DNA from: Streptomyces sp. NBC_00083
GTDB taxonomy: Bacteria; Actinomycetota; Actinomycetes; Streptomycetales; Streptomycetaceae
Assembly (NCBI RefSeq): GCF_026343295.1
Contig: NZ_JAPELY010000002.1
Location: 1,178,001 to 1,242,000 of the forward strand
Length of the DNA: 64,000 bases
Reading direction: 5' to 3'
Part shown: one piece after another, positions 6,300 through 15,340 of the stretch
Numbering within the stretch: position 1 is the first letter of the stretch
How the letters are laid out: every line of letters begins with the position of its first letter
Position numbers and translations under genes: made by a program
The notes under the pieces: model-generated
The model's input: the letters and a program-made list of their open reading frames with translations, nothing else
Databases searched by the model: none
What the model was told of the DNA's origin: nothing

Positions 6300-9200
6300 C
6301 TAACGCTCCTGGTTGTAGGTGTTACTTGTGTCCGACCCCGCGTTACGGCCCTGCTGAACGCCGCGGCGCAGGTTGCTCAACCTGCCGCGCACGTCCTCCG
6401 GAGCGCGGGAGACCTGAGGGCCGCCCTGCGGGGTCTGCTCGGCCGTGCCCTCGACCAGATTGGCCTTGGGCACCCGCCGGGGGAGACCGGAAGGAGTGAC
6501 CCCGCCGGCCTTGGGCTCACGGAGCTTCTCGGCCCGCGTCCAGCGCTCGTCGTTGGTCGAACGCCAGTCGTCTGCCGGTCCGTCCGGCGTCTCGCTCTGC
6601 TCCTGCTGGGGCTCGGCCGGCCAGTCCTGCTGGCTGCCGCGCCTGGGCAGACCTGCGTCGGTCAGCTCGTGGGCGGTGGTCGGGGTGGGGCCCGGACGGT
6701 CGAAGCCTACGCGCTCCGCGCTGCCCGCGGGAACGCCCCGGTTCTCCTCCACAGATTCCGCTTCCGGCCGGAAGGGGGCCGTGTAGGGCTCCTGATAGGC
6801 GTTCTCCTGCTGCCACTCGCCTTGCGGCGCCTGGGCGGCGTACGGATCCTCGTAGGCACCCTGACCGGCCGCACGGCCCTGGTAGGAGCCTTCCGCATAG
6901 CCGGACTCCTGGTAGCCGTCCTGGGGCGCGTAGGAGTCCTGGGCGTAGCCACCGGTGTGCTCGGGGGCGTACTGCTGGTTCGGGTACGAGCCGTCGTAGC
7001 CGGAGGTCTGCTGAGGCTCGTAGGAGCCCTCGTAGGACTGGTCCTGCCCGGCGTACTGCTGACCGCCGTCGTACGCGCCGTCGTACGCCTGGTTCTGCTG
7101 CGGCTCGATCTCGTCCCGGTACAGCGGGCGTTCGCCGCCCTGCGCCTGGGCCTCCAGGGCCGCGCGGCGCTCCTCGCGCATCAACGAGCGGTTGACCGGG
7201 TCGAGTTCGCGGGGTTCGCCCGGCTCGCCGGTGTCGTACCGGGAGTCGTCGAAGCCCAGCTCGGCCGCCGTGCGGATCGGCGCGGGGACCGCCTCGTACG
7301 GCTGCTGCTGTTGCTGCTGCTCGGGAATGATCGAGGAGACCGTGAAGTCGTCGCCCATCGGGATGCTCTCGCCACCGCCACCATGGGTGATCGGGTCGGG
7401 GAGCATGACCAGCGAGGTGGTTCCGGCCTGCTCGCCCGAGGGGCGCAGCTGGACGCGGATGCCGTGCCGGTCGGAGAGCCGGCCGACCACGAACAGGCCC
7501 ATCCGCTGCGACACGTCGGCGTCGACGGCCGGCGGGTTGGCGAGCCGGTGGTTGATGTCCGCGAAGTCCTCGGCGGTCAGGCCGATGCCCTTGTCGTGGA
7601 TCTCGATCATGACGCGGCCGTCGGGGAGACGGGTCGCGGTGACGCGGACCTTGGTCTGCGGGGAGGAGAACGTGGTGGCGTTCTCCAGGAGCTCGGCGAG
7701 CAGGTGCACGAGGTCGGTCACGGCCCGGCCGTGGATCTCTGCCTCCGGCACGCCCGACAGCTCGATGCGCTCGTAGGACTCCACCTCGGACGAGGCGGCG
7801 CGCAACACGTCGACCAGCGGGACCGGCTGGTCCCAGCGGCGGCCCGGCTCCTCGCCGGCGAGGACCAGCAGGTTCTCGCCGTTGCGGCGCATACGGGTCG
7901 CCAGGTGGTCCAGCTTGAACAGGCTCTCCAGCTGGTCCGGGTCGGCCTCGTTGTTCTCCAGGTCGGTGATGAGGGTCAGCTGGCCCTCGATCAGCGACTG
8001 GTTGCGGCGCGAGAGGTTGGTGAAGATCGCGTTGACGTTGCCCCGCAGGAGCGCCTGCTCGGCGGCGAGCCGCACGGCCTCGCGGTGCACCTGGTCGAAG
8101 GCGCGGGCCACCTCGCCGATCTCGTCCGTGGAGTCGATCGGTATCGGCTCGACCCGGGTGTCGACCCGGCCCGGCTCGGTGCGCGAGAGCTGGTCGACGA
8201 GCATCGGCAGGCGCTGCTCGGCCACGTCGAAGGCGGCGGTGCGCAGCCGGCGCATCGAGCGGCTCATCTGGCGGGCCACCATGCCGGCCAGGATGAAGGC
8301 GGCGAGCAGCGAGACCACGACGATCGCGCCGTTGATGTACGCGGTGGTCTTGGCGTCGTCGGCGATCTGGCCCGCCTCGGACACGGCCCGGCTCACCAGG
8401 TCGTCCTCGACCTGGGTGTATCCGTCGAACTTCGAGGTGGACGCGGCCATCCAGGACTCGGGCGTGATGCCCTGCGCCTTGAGCTGCTTGAGGCTCTGGG
8501 CGTTCTGGGCGCCACCGATCGCGGCGGCCATGCCGTTGTAGATCGAGCCGTCGGCGGCGGGCGCGGCACCGATGCGCGGGCCGGTGTCGGCGCCGAGCTT
8601 GAGATCGGGGTACTGCTTGGCGACCTCGGTCGCCTTCGTGGTCATGACGTCCTTCAGCTTCTGGCTGTCGGCGTCCGTGCCACCCGCGTCGAACTCGCCC
8701 AGGGCGATGAACTCCAGGTAGTTGTACGAGTTGAACGCCTTGACCTGGAGCTGGAACGTCTTGGTGTCGTCGCTGGGGCGCAGCAGGAGGTGCATGCCGA
8801 TGGAGCGCTGGAGCGAACCGGCCGACTTGGCGAGGTCGACCGCGTACACCATGCGGCCGTAGCTGGTGATGTTGCCGGTGCCCAGGCCGAGCTCGTTGGA
8901 GAACGTGCTCAGGTAGTGCGGGATCGCGGTGTAGCCCTCTTCGGTCAGCACCGGGTTCTTCGCCTCGACGCCCTTGGCGTAGGCGGTCTTGCGCAGGTCG
9001 TCGAGGGTCTTCTCGGCGTCGCGGACCTTGGCGAGACGGCGCTTGAGGCTGGGGGTGTCCGGCATCCCCTGGACGGCCTGGTCGAAGGTGGCGCGGGCGG
9101 CGTCGGAGGCGGCGTACGCCTTGCTGACGACGTCGCTGTCGCGCTTGTTCTCCAGGAGGGGCTGGGCGGTGAGGTCGCGCTCGTTGAGCAGGGCCTGGCC

Positions 9201-9515
9201 GTAGTCCGACGCGGCGCGCACGATGTTCGCGACCTTCTCCGCGTTACGGGCGTCGCGCCAGGTGGCTATGGACCCGTTGACCTCGAAGCCGCCCATGACG
9301 AGACCGACGAGGACGGGTATGAGGAGGATCGCGTTCAGCCTGGTGGCCACGCGCCAGTTGCGCGGCGAAAAGCGGCTGCTGCCCTGCGGGGAACCCTTGT
9401 CCTTGCCGGAATCCTGGGCAGAGGTCTGGGGCGCCGGTGCCGTCGCCGCGCGCTGCGGCGGGGTGAAGTTGCCCCGCGCCTGCTGCGTCGCGGAGCTCGT
9501 CCTGCTTCGCTTCAC
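6300..9515 (-). CDS. cvnA2: Conservon sensor histidine kinase-like protein (accE-side)
   Basis: A 1071-aa membrane sensor. After a disordered N-terminus, TM1 is at about residues 61-76, followed by an extracytoplasmic region of about 310 residues of the nitrate/nitrite-sensing (NIT) type, TM2 at about 392-412, a HAMP domain, the kinase core and an ATPase domain. The N-box ELLENAT is near residue 608 and the G1 box DKGIGL near 642. The likely phospho-acceptor region is LDHLATRMRR rather than a canonical H-box. Residues from about 720 to the end are a disordered tail rich in Gln, Tyr, Gly and Asp. It heads the four-gene operon. Confidence 0.9.
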   Translation of the reverse strand: MKRSRTSSATQQARGNFTPPQRAATAPAPQTSAQDSGKDKGSPQGSSRFSPRNWRVATRLNAILLIPVLVGLVMGGFEVNGSIATWRDARNAEKVANIVRAASDYGQALLNERDLTAQPLLENKRDSDVVSKAYAASDAARATFDQAVQGMPDTPSLKRRLAKVRDAEKTLDDLRKTAYAKGVEAKNPVLTEEGYTAIPHYLSTFSNELGLGTGNITSYGRMVYAVDLAKSAGSLQRSIGMHLLLRPSDDTKTFQLQVKAFNSYNYLEFIALGEFDAGGTDADSQKLKDVMTTKATEVAKQYPDLKLGADTGPRIGAAPAADGSIYNGMAAAIGGAQNAQSLKQLKAQGITPESWMAASTSKFDGYTQVEDDLVSRAVSEAGQIADDAKTTAYINGAIVVVSLLAAFILAGMVARQMSRSMRRLRTAAFDVAEQRLPMLVDQLSRTEPGRVDTRVEPIPIDSTDEIGEVARAFDQVHREAVRLAAEQALLRGNVNAIFTNLSRRNQSLIEGQLTLITDLENNEADPDQLESLFKLDHLATRMRRNGENLLVLAGEEPGRRWDQPVPLVDVLRAASSEVESYERIELSGVPEAEIHGRAVTDLVHLLAELLENATTFSSPQTKVRVTATRLPDGRVMIEIHDKGIGLTAEDFADINHRLANPPAVDADVSQRMGLFVVGRLSDRHGIRVQLRPSGEQAGTTSLVMLPDPITHGGGGESIPMGDDFTVSSIIPEQQQQQQPYEAVPAPIRTAAELGFDDSRYDTGEPGEPRELDPVNRSLMREERRAALEAQAQGGERPLYRDEIEPQQNQAYDGAYDGGQQYAGQDQSYEGSYEPQQTSGYDGSYPNQQYAPEHTGGYAQDSYAPQDGYQESGYAEGSYQGRAAGQGAYEDPYAAQAPQGEWQQENAYQEPYTAPFRPEAESVEENRGVPAGSAERVGFDRPGPTPTTAHELTDAGLPRRGSQQDWPAEPQQEQSETPDGPADDWRSTNDERWTRAEKLREPKAGGVTPSGLPRRVPKANLVEGTAEQTPQGGPQVSRAPEDVRGRLSNLRRGVQQGRNAGSDTSNTYNQER

Positions 9516-9572
9516 TCGACCAACAACCTCTCGGAGCCGGCACCGGGGTGGCGTGCCGCTGTGTGTTTCAGA

Positions 9573-9604
9573 GCCGTACTTCTCGGGGCCGTACTAGCCG
9601 TACT
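9573..9604. promoter_or_regulatory. Triple GCCGTACT element upstream of cvnA2
   Basis: GCCGTACT occurs at 9573-9580, 9588-9595 and 9597-9604, that is 58-89 nt before the cvnA2 start (AGTACGGC on the coding strand). Three copies in 32 bp suggest a protein-binding or leader RNA element; inference only. Confidence 0.4.
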
Positions 9605-9854
9605 ACTCGGGAGTTCGCCGAATTCCAGCACGGGGGACGGCCGCCATCCAAACGTCTGGAATCTCAGGTTCCGAGTGGCCAAGACCTCAGATAAAACGGG
9701 CATAAAGAGCGAGCCCCGCCAAATGACGGGGCTGTCGTGCGCGCAGTGACACCGGATGAACGCGGCGGGTTGCGGTGACACGAGAATTCTCTGTCGAAAC
9801 GTTATGAACGCAGGGGCGGATCGTGTCAAAGGACACAGTCCGCCCCCGTTCCGT

Positions 9855-9872
9855 CTACGGCAACTGCCGTAG
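9855..9872 (-). terminator. Stem-loop after cvnD1
   Basis: CTACGGCA-AC-TGCCGTAG is a perfect 8-bp inverted repeat 9 nt after the cvnD1 stop. It lacks a clear U-tract. Confidence 0.5.
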
Positions 9873-9880
9873 GGCACCAG

Positions 9881-10462
9881 CTACTTGAGTCGGGCCATGA
9901 GGGCGTGTTCGACGAGGGTGATGAGGGCGCTTTTGGCGTCGGCGCGGTGGCGGGCGTCGGTGACGATGATGGGGGTGTCGGGGCCGATCTGGAGTGCTTC
10001 GCGTACTTCGTCGGGGGTGTAGGGCTGGTGTCCGTCGAAGCCGTTGAGGGCGATGACGAAGGGGAGTCCTGAGTTTTCGAAGTAGTCGACGGCGGGGAAG
10101 CAGTCGGCGAGGCGGCGGGTGTCGACGAGGACGACGGCGCCGATGGCGCCGCGGACGAGGTCGTCCCACATGAACCAGAAGCGGTCCTGGCCGGGGGTGC
10201 CGAAGAGGTAGAGGATGAGGTCTTGGTCGAGGGTGATGCGGCCGAAGTCCATGGCGACCGTGGTGGTCGTCTTGTCTCCGGTGTGGGTGAGGTCGTCGAT
10301 GCCGGCGGAGGCCGAGGTCATGACGGCTTCGGTGCGCAGGGGGTTGATCTCCGAGACCGCGCCGACGAACGTGGTCTTGCCCACGCCGAAGCCGCCCGCC
10401 ACCACGATCTTCGCCGACGTGGTGGAACGGGCGGCACCGCCGCTAGAGCTTCCGAAGTCCAC
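9881..10462 (-). CDS. cvnD1: Conservon Ras/ARF-like GTPase (gltX-side conservon)
   Basis: A 193-aa GTPase with the same G motifs as CvnD2 (GGFGVGKTT, FGTPGQDRF, ALNGFD). It differs from CvnD2 at two residues only: Gly instead of Ala at position 4, and Lys instead of Arg at the last position. Nucleotide identity with cvnD2 is complete apart from one base over about 595 bp, then falls sharply on both sides. It overlaps cvnC1 by 20 nt. Its leucine codons beyond about residue 45 are all CTC, unlike the CTG-rich neighbouring genes. Recent gene conversion between tandem copies is the simplest reading. Confidence 0.9.
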   Translation of the reverse strand: MDFGSSSGGAARSTTSAKIVVAGGFGVGKTTFVGAVSEINPLRTEAVMTSASAGIDDLTHTGDKTTTTVAMDFGRITLDQDLILYLFGTPGQDRFWFMWDDLVRGAIGAVVLVDTRRLADCFPAVDYFENSGLPFVIALNGFDGHQPYTPDEVREALQIGPDTPIIVTDARHRADAKSALITLVEHALMARLK

Positions 10463-10850
10463 TGAGCACCCTTTCGAGCAGCGTTACGTCCGGCGTGCCG
10501 CCGGTCTCTCCATTGCCCGGCTGGTGGATCGCCACCATGCCGGCCTCCGCCAGGTCGGCCACGAGAATCCTGGCCACACCCAGCGGCATCTGCAGCAGCG
10601 CGGAGACCTCCGCCACCGACTTGACCTCGCGGCACAGGTGGCATATCCGCTGGTGCTCGGGGAGCAGGGTGGCGAGGTGCGCCGGGTCTGCTGTGGTGCT
10701 GACCAGCGCCTCGATGGCGAGCTGGTAGCGCGGCCTGGTCCGGCCGCCGGTCATGGCGTACGGACGGACCAGCGGCTGGTCGCCTTCACTGTCGTACGCC
10801 GCGTCGTGCAGCGCGCCGTACGAATCGTGTGAGGCGGGTGGCGGGGTCAT
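10443..10850 (-). CDS. cvnC1: Conservon DUF742 protein (gltX-side)
   Basis: A 135-aa DUF742 protein. The ATG at 10850 follows GGAGGAACC and is preferred to the longer open frame reaching 11138. The N-terminal extension is only about 40 residues, much shorter than in CvnC2. The core YAMTGGRTRPRYQLAIEALV and the CHLCRE motif are shared. Only the last 13 or so codons fall inside the identity tract common to both conservons; the rest has diverged. Confidence 0.9.
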   Translation of the reverse strand: MTPPPASHDSYGALHDAAYDSEGDQPLVRPYAMTGGRTRPRYQLAIEALVSTTADPAHLATLLPEHQRICHLCREVKSVAEVSALLQMPLGVARILVADLAEAGMVAIHQPGNGETGGTPDVTLLERVLSGLRKL

Positions 10851-11029
10851 TGGTTCCTCCGGGCGGGGACAGCAAGGCATCTGCAAGCCGTCTGGCTGGG
10901 CCGGTGGGGGGAAGTGGTGCGGCCTGGACGGATGTTCTGCGTCGTGCGGGGCCGGTCCGCGCCGGAGGGGGCGGCGCTCGCGGCTCCCGACCCCCGGCCT
11001 CGCGAGCGGCTCGGCCGGGGGATTTGCGG

Positions 11030-11452
11030 TCAGTGGAGCAGGCTGCCCTGGAGCTCGGCGCGCAGGTCCGGAGTGAGGACACTGCCCGCGCGGTCGACCA
11101 GGAGGGCCATCTCGTAGCCCACCAGGCCGATGTCGCACTCGGGGTGCGCGAGCACGGCCAGGGAGGAACCGTCGGACACGGACATCAGGAAGAGGAAGCC
11201 GCGCTCCATCTCCACCACGGTCTGGGCGACGCTGCCACCCTCGAAGATCCGGGAGGCGCCGGCGGTCAGCGAGGTCAGACCGGACGCCACGGCGGCCAGC
11301 TGGTCGGCGCGGTCGCGCGGGAAACCTTCGGACATGGCGAGGAGCAGGCCGTCGGCGGAGACCACCACCGTGTGGGACACCCCTGGGGTGTTGTCCACAA
11401 AGTTGGTGATCAACCAGTTCAGGTTCTGTGCCGCCTGGCTCATCGGACTCAA
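11030..11452 (-). CDS. cvnB1: Conservon roadblock/LC7 protein (gltX-side)
   Basis: A 140-aa roadblock/LC7 protein directly adjoining cvnA1 with no gap. The homologous start is a TTG at 11452, just after GGAGCG; ATG at 11443 is the conventional alternative. It is nearly the same protein as CvnB2. A 179-bp gap to cvnC1 follows. Roadblock proteins dimerise and act as platforms for small GTPases, here presumably CvnD. Confidence 0.9.
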   Translation of the reverse strand: MSPMSQAAQNLNWLITNFVDNTPGVSHTVVVSADGLLLAMSEGFPRDRADQLAAVASGLTSLTAGASRIFEGGSVAQTVVEMERGFLFLMSVSDGSSLAVLAHPECDIGLVGYEMALLVDRAGSVLTPDLRAELQGSLLH

Positions 11453-14400
11453 CTAACGCTCCTGCTGGTGAGTGGGGTCCACGTGGAAGCTGCCGGTTGA
11501 GCCATTGTTGGCCTGCCGGCCCTGCTGGATGCCCCGGCGGAGATTGGTCAGCCGGCCGCGCACGTCGTCGGGCGCCCGGGAGACCTGGGGTCCTGCCTGG
11601 TGGTTCTGCTGCTGTGCGGTGCCCGGCACCAGGTTGGCGCGCGGGACCCGCTTGGGAAGTCCGGACGTGGTGACGCCGCCGGCGGCGGGCTTGCGGGCCC
11701 GCTCGGCCTGGCGCACCAGGTCGTCGTTGGGCGAACTGCGCCAGGCGCCGCTGCCGTTGGAACCGGCGTCGCCCGAACCGTTCGCGCCGTTCGCGCTGCC
11801 GGTCTCGCGGGCCGGGCGGCGCTCGGGCAGCGGCGACTGCGGCGCGGCATCCCGGCCCTGCTGCTGCGGAGCCTGGGGCGCCTGCGAGGCGGGCTGCTGC
11901 GGCTGCCCGCCCGGCTGCTGCTGGAACCAGTTGGTCTCCAGCGTGTCGTACAGCGGGGTCCGGCCGTCACCGGCACCGGCCGGCGGAAGGGCCCAGCCGT
12001 CGCTCGGCCTGCGGGCCTCGTCGGGCCGCTGTGCGCCGCCGTCCTCGGGCCGCGCCTGCGCGGGCAGGTTCGAGCCGGTACGGCCGGAACCGCCGAGGTC
12101 GTTGCCGTCGCGGCGCTGACGCGGGCCGCCCTGACCGAAGTCCTGGCCCTGCTGGGGCCCCTGCTGGTACTGCTGCGGCTGGACCGGCTGCGGCGCGGGA
12201 GGCCGCGGCGCGTTGAAGTCCGGGCGGCCGAACTCGGAGGTCGCCCCGGGACCCTGGCGGTCGTCGCCCGAGGGGCGCCCGTACTGGCCGGTGTCGCCGC
12301 CCTGGCCGGGCCGCGGGTACTGGCCCGTGCCGGACGGGTCCTGGTCGGGACGCCCGTACTGACCGGCGTTCGCGCCGTCCTGGCCGGGCCGCTCGAAGGA
12401 GCCCGTGCCGGACAGGTCCTGGCCGGGCCGCGCGTACTGGCCGGTGTTCGAGGACTGGTCGCCGTAGCCGTTGTACGAGCCGGGACGCTCGAACTGCCCG
12501 GTCGCCGACGGGTCCTGCGGGGTCGGCGCGCCGAACACGTCGGGGCGTACGAACTGACCGGTGCCCGAGGACTGGTCCTGCTGGGAACCCGGCGGGGGAC
12601 CGTCGAAGTCGGGACGGGCGAACTCGGCGGTCGCGGCCGGACCCTGACGCTCGTCGAACGACGGACGCGGGTACTGGCCGGTGTGCTGCTCCGGCTCCTC
12701 GTGACCGCGCGGCGCGTCGAGCGCCGACTGGTCGTTGCCCCAGCTCGCGGCCTGCGGCCGGGACTGCTGCTGGTTCGGGGCGCCGGTGCCGCCGCCGGGC
12801 AGTTCGGCGCGCGGGGCGCCGGGCGGCGGGGTGATCGGACGGTCGCCACGGCGCGGCGCGGCCGGGGGAGTGGCCGCGGGGCCGCTGCCGAACGCGGACT
12901 GCTGGCCCTGCTGCGACGGGCCCTGGCCCTGCTGAGGACCGCCGTTGCGGGGCGGCAGCGCGGCACGCGGGCCCTGGCCGCCGGCGACCTGGCCGCGCGG
13001 GGCGCCCGCGCCGAGCCGGCCGCCGGACGCGGCCGGACCACTGCCGAGCGGACCCGCGGCGAGCCCGGCACGCGACGGCGGACCGCCCGCGAGACCGGGA
13101 CGGCCGCCCTGGCCGGCCGGAGCCTGCGGCTGACCGGCACCCGGCTTGCCGGGCGCCTTCTTGCCGCCCTGGGCGACATCGACGGGCAGCATGACGAGCG
13201 CCGTCGTGCCACCGGAGTCCGAGGGGCGCAGCTGGATGCGGATGCCGTGTCGCAGGGACAGGCGGCCGACCACGAACAGACCCATGCGGCGCGAGACCGA
13301 GACGTCCACGGTGGGCGGCGACGCGAGCCGCTCGTTGATCGCGGCGAGGTCCTCGGGGGAGAGGCCGATGCCGGTGTCGTGGATCTCCACCAGGACGCGG
13401 CCGTCGGGCAGCGCGTGACCGGTGACGCGGACCTTGGTCTGCGGCGAGGAGAACGACGTGGCGTTTTCCAGGAGCTCGGCGAGCAGGTGCACGAGGTCGT
13501 TGACCACGCGTCCGGCGACCTCGGTCGCGGGCACGGCGGCCAGTTCGATGCGCTCGTACTGCTCCACCTCGGAGGCGGCGGCGCGGAGCACGTCGACCAG
13601 CGGGACCGGGCGGGTCCAGCGACGGCCCGGCTCCTCACCGGCGAGGACGAGGAGGTTCTCGCCGTTACGGCGCATACGGGTCGCGAGGTGGTCCAGCTTG
13701 AACAGCGAGGACAGCTGGTCCGGGTCGGCCTCGCGGGACTCCAGCTCCGAGATGAGCGAGAGCTGGCGCTGGATCAGACCCTGGGAGCGGCGCGAGAGGT
13801 TGGTGAACATCGCGTTGACGTTGCCTCGCAGCAGCGCCTGCTCGGCGGCGAGTCGTACGGCCTCGCGGTGCACGTCGTCGAAGGCCGCGGCCACCTGGCC
13901 GATCTCGTCGCGGGAGTGCACGCCGACCGACTCCACCGAGGTGTCGACGTCCTGCGGGTCGGACTCCGAGAGCTGCTTGACGAGCTCGGGCAGCCGGTCC
14001 TGGGCGACCCGGGTCGCGGTGTCCTGGAGGCGGCGCAGCGAGCGGATCATGGAGCGGGCCACGACGAACGCGCCGACCAGCGAGACGCCGAGCACGACGA
14101 GGATCAGCACACCGTTGAGGATCGCGTCGCGCTGCGAGGTGTCGCGCAGTTCGCGCGCCTTCTGCTCCATCTCACCGAGCAGGGTCTGCTCGATGGTCTT
14201 CATCTGGTTGATCTTGTTGGAGTCCTGGTCGTACCAGTCGAGGTACGAGCGCCGCTGCTCCTGGGCGATGCCGCCGGTGTTCTTGAGGACGTGCTGCGAG
14301 TAGGCGTTGGCGGCGGTGATCTCCGCGTTGCCCTTGTCCAGCGGCGCCATCAGCTCGGTGGCGTTGCCGCCGTTGGCCTCGTACACGTTCTGGAACGAGG

Positions 14401-15340
14401 CGAGGGCCTGGCGCTCGCCGTCCTGGGCGGCCTTGGCGTAGAGGCGGTCGGGCTCCAGGAGGTTGCCCGACTTGTCCTTGGTGGCCGGCAGCGCCGCGGC
14501 GATGATCGCGCGCTGGACCGACGCGTACTCCTTGGCGGAGGAGAACGCCGCGAGCGCACGGGTCCGCTTGATCATCTCCGGGTTGGAGGTGGCCTGCGCC
14601 ATGTCCTGGGAGAGGCTGAGCAGACCGCGGATGAGACGGCTGTAGGACTCGACCGTCTGGGAGTCGGTGGAGCCGTCCTTGTACGCGGTCTTGCGGATGC
14701 TCTCCAGGTCCTGGAGCTGGATCGCGATGTTGGTGACGTTGCGCCGGATCGATTCGAGCGCGTCGTCGTTCTCCGTGCCGCTGACGTCCTGGGTCGCGTT
14801 GATGAACGACTTCTTGACCAGGTCGGTGGCGGACCGGTCGGTCTGGACGCGGGCGTCGGAGGTGCCCGTGGAGAGCGGGCCCGCCGAGTCGTCGCGCTCG
14901 GTCTGGAGCGCGGCGGCGAGCTCGGTCGCCTGCTTGGTCATGTCGGTGAGCAGCTGCATGTGATCGAGCTGCTGCATGTCGTTCATCGACTGGTTGATGC
15001 GCAGCCCGCCCAGGGTGGTCGCGGCGACCACGGGCAGGGCGAGCAGAGCGACGAGTCGCGTCGAGATGCGCCAGTTGCGCAGGGCTATTCGGGAGCCGGT
15101 GTCCACGGGACCCGTCGGCTTCCGCTCGGCGTTCGGCTGCTCGCCGCCGGACGCGCCGGAAGGCCCGCTGGTGCGCGCCGTCTGGCCGCTCGCCTCGCCG
15201 GCCGGCGAGGAGGATGGGTTCTCGGGGCCCCGGGGGTTCTGGGCGTGCTGGGGCGAGGAACCGGCCGTCTTGGGGCCAGTCCCACCCTGCGGCTCCTGCT
15301 CCGCCGCAGCGCTGCCATCCCTCTTGAAACGTCCCTGCAC
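11453..15340 (-). CDS. cvnA1: Conservon sensor histidine kinase-like protein (gltX-side)
   Basis: A 1295-aa sensor starting at GTG 15340. It has a disordered N-terminus, TM1 at about residues 93-110, a NIT-type sensing region, TM2 at about 404-428, a HAMP domain, the LDHLATRMRR kinase motif and an ATPase domain with ELLENAT near residue 625 and DTGIGL downstream. The last 550 or so residues are a long Pro/Gly/Gln-rich tail. That tail holds ten copies of a [FY]-x-R-P motif, mostly as TGQ[YF]xRP, encoded at 12215-12685. The tail is far longer than in CvnA2. The conserved C-terminal RGRLTNLRRGIQQGR string is shared by both sensors and may contact a partner. Confidence 0.9.
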   Translation of the reverse strand: MQGRFKRDGSAAAEQEPQGGTGPKTAGSSPQHAQNPRGPENPSSSPAGEASGQTARTSGPSGASGGEQPNAERKPTGPVDTGSRIALRNWRISTRLVALLALPVVAATTLGGLRINQSMNDMQQLDHMQLLTDMTKQATELAAALQTERDDSAGPLSTGTSDARVQTDRSATDLVKKSFINATQDVSGTENDDALESIRRNVTNIAIQLQDLESIRKTAYKDGSTDSQTVESYSRLIRGLLSLSQDMAQATSNPEMIKRTRALAAFSSAKEYASVQRAIIAAALPATKDKSGNLLEPDRLYAKAAQDGERQALASFQNVYEANGGNATELMAPLDKGNAEITAANAYSQHVLKNTGGIAQEQRRSYLDWYDQDSNKINQMKTIEQTLLGEMEQKARELRDTSQRDAILNGVLILVVLGVSLVGAFVVARSMIRSLRRLQDTATRVAQDRLPELVKQLSESDPQDVDTSVESVGVHSRDEIGQVAAAFDDVHREAVRLAAEQALLRGNVNAMFTNLSRRSQGLIQRQLSLISELESREADPDQLSSLFKLDHLATRMRRNGENLLVLAGEEPGRRWTRPVPLVDVLRAAASEVEQYERIELAAVPATEVAGRVVNDLVHLLAELLENATSFSSPQTKVRVTGHALPDGRVLVEIHDTGIGLSPEDLAAINERLASPPTVDVSVSRRMGLFVVGRLSLRHGIRIQLRPSDSGGTTALVMLPVDVAQGGKKAPGKPGAGQPQAPAGQGGRPGLAGGPPSRAGLAAGPLGSGPAASGGRLGAGAPRGQVAGGQGPRAALPPRNGGPQQGQGPSQQGQQSAFGSGPAATPPAAPRRGDRPITPPPGAPRAELPGGGTGAPNQQQSRPQAASWGNDQSALDAPRGHEEPEQHTGQYPRPSFDERQGPAATAEFARPDFDGPPPGSQQDQSSGTGQFVRPDVFGAPTPQDPSATGQFERPGSYNGYGDQSSNTGQYARPGQDLSGTGSFERPGQDGANAGQYGRPDQDPSGTGQYPRPGQGGDTGQYGRPSGDDRQGPGATSEFGRPDFNAPRPPAPQPVQPQQYQQGPQQGQDFGQGGPRQRRDGNDLGGSGRTGSNLPAQARPEDGGAQRPDEARRPSDGWALPPAGAGDGRTPLYDTLETNWFQQQPGGQPQQPASQAPQAPQQQGRDAAPQSPLPERRPARETGSANGANGSGDAGSNGSGAWRSSPNDDLVRQAERARKPAAGGVTTSGLPKRVPRANLVPGTAQQQNHQAGPQVSRAPDDVRGRLTNLRRGIQQGRQANNGSTGSFHVDPTHQQER

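Larger units (their letters stand above)
9516..9880. other. Intergenic region: cvnA2 promoter and end of conservon 1
   Basis: This 365-bp spacer between the conservons holds no gene. It contains three GCCGTACT repeats near cvnA2, an imperfect palindrome at 9648-9661 (TCCAAACGTCTGGA), a 7-bp stem-loop AGCCCCG/CGGGGCT at 9712-9733, and a terminator at 9855-9872. It presumably includes the minus-strand promoter of cvnA2, but I could not place the -35/-10 pair with confidence. Confidence 0.6.

Noticed and set aside
6216..9749. Open frame of 1177 codons opposite cvnA2, and similar frames opposite cvnA1 (11600-15343), glnD (59627-62704) and accB (987-2717)
   Set aside because: They are mirror frames of well-supported genes in GC-rich DNA; they show no domains and have low-complexity Arg/Gly/Ala composition.
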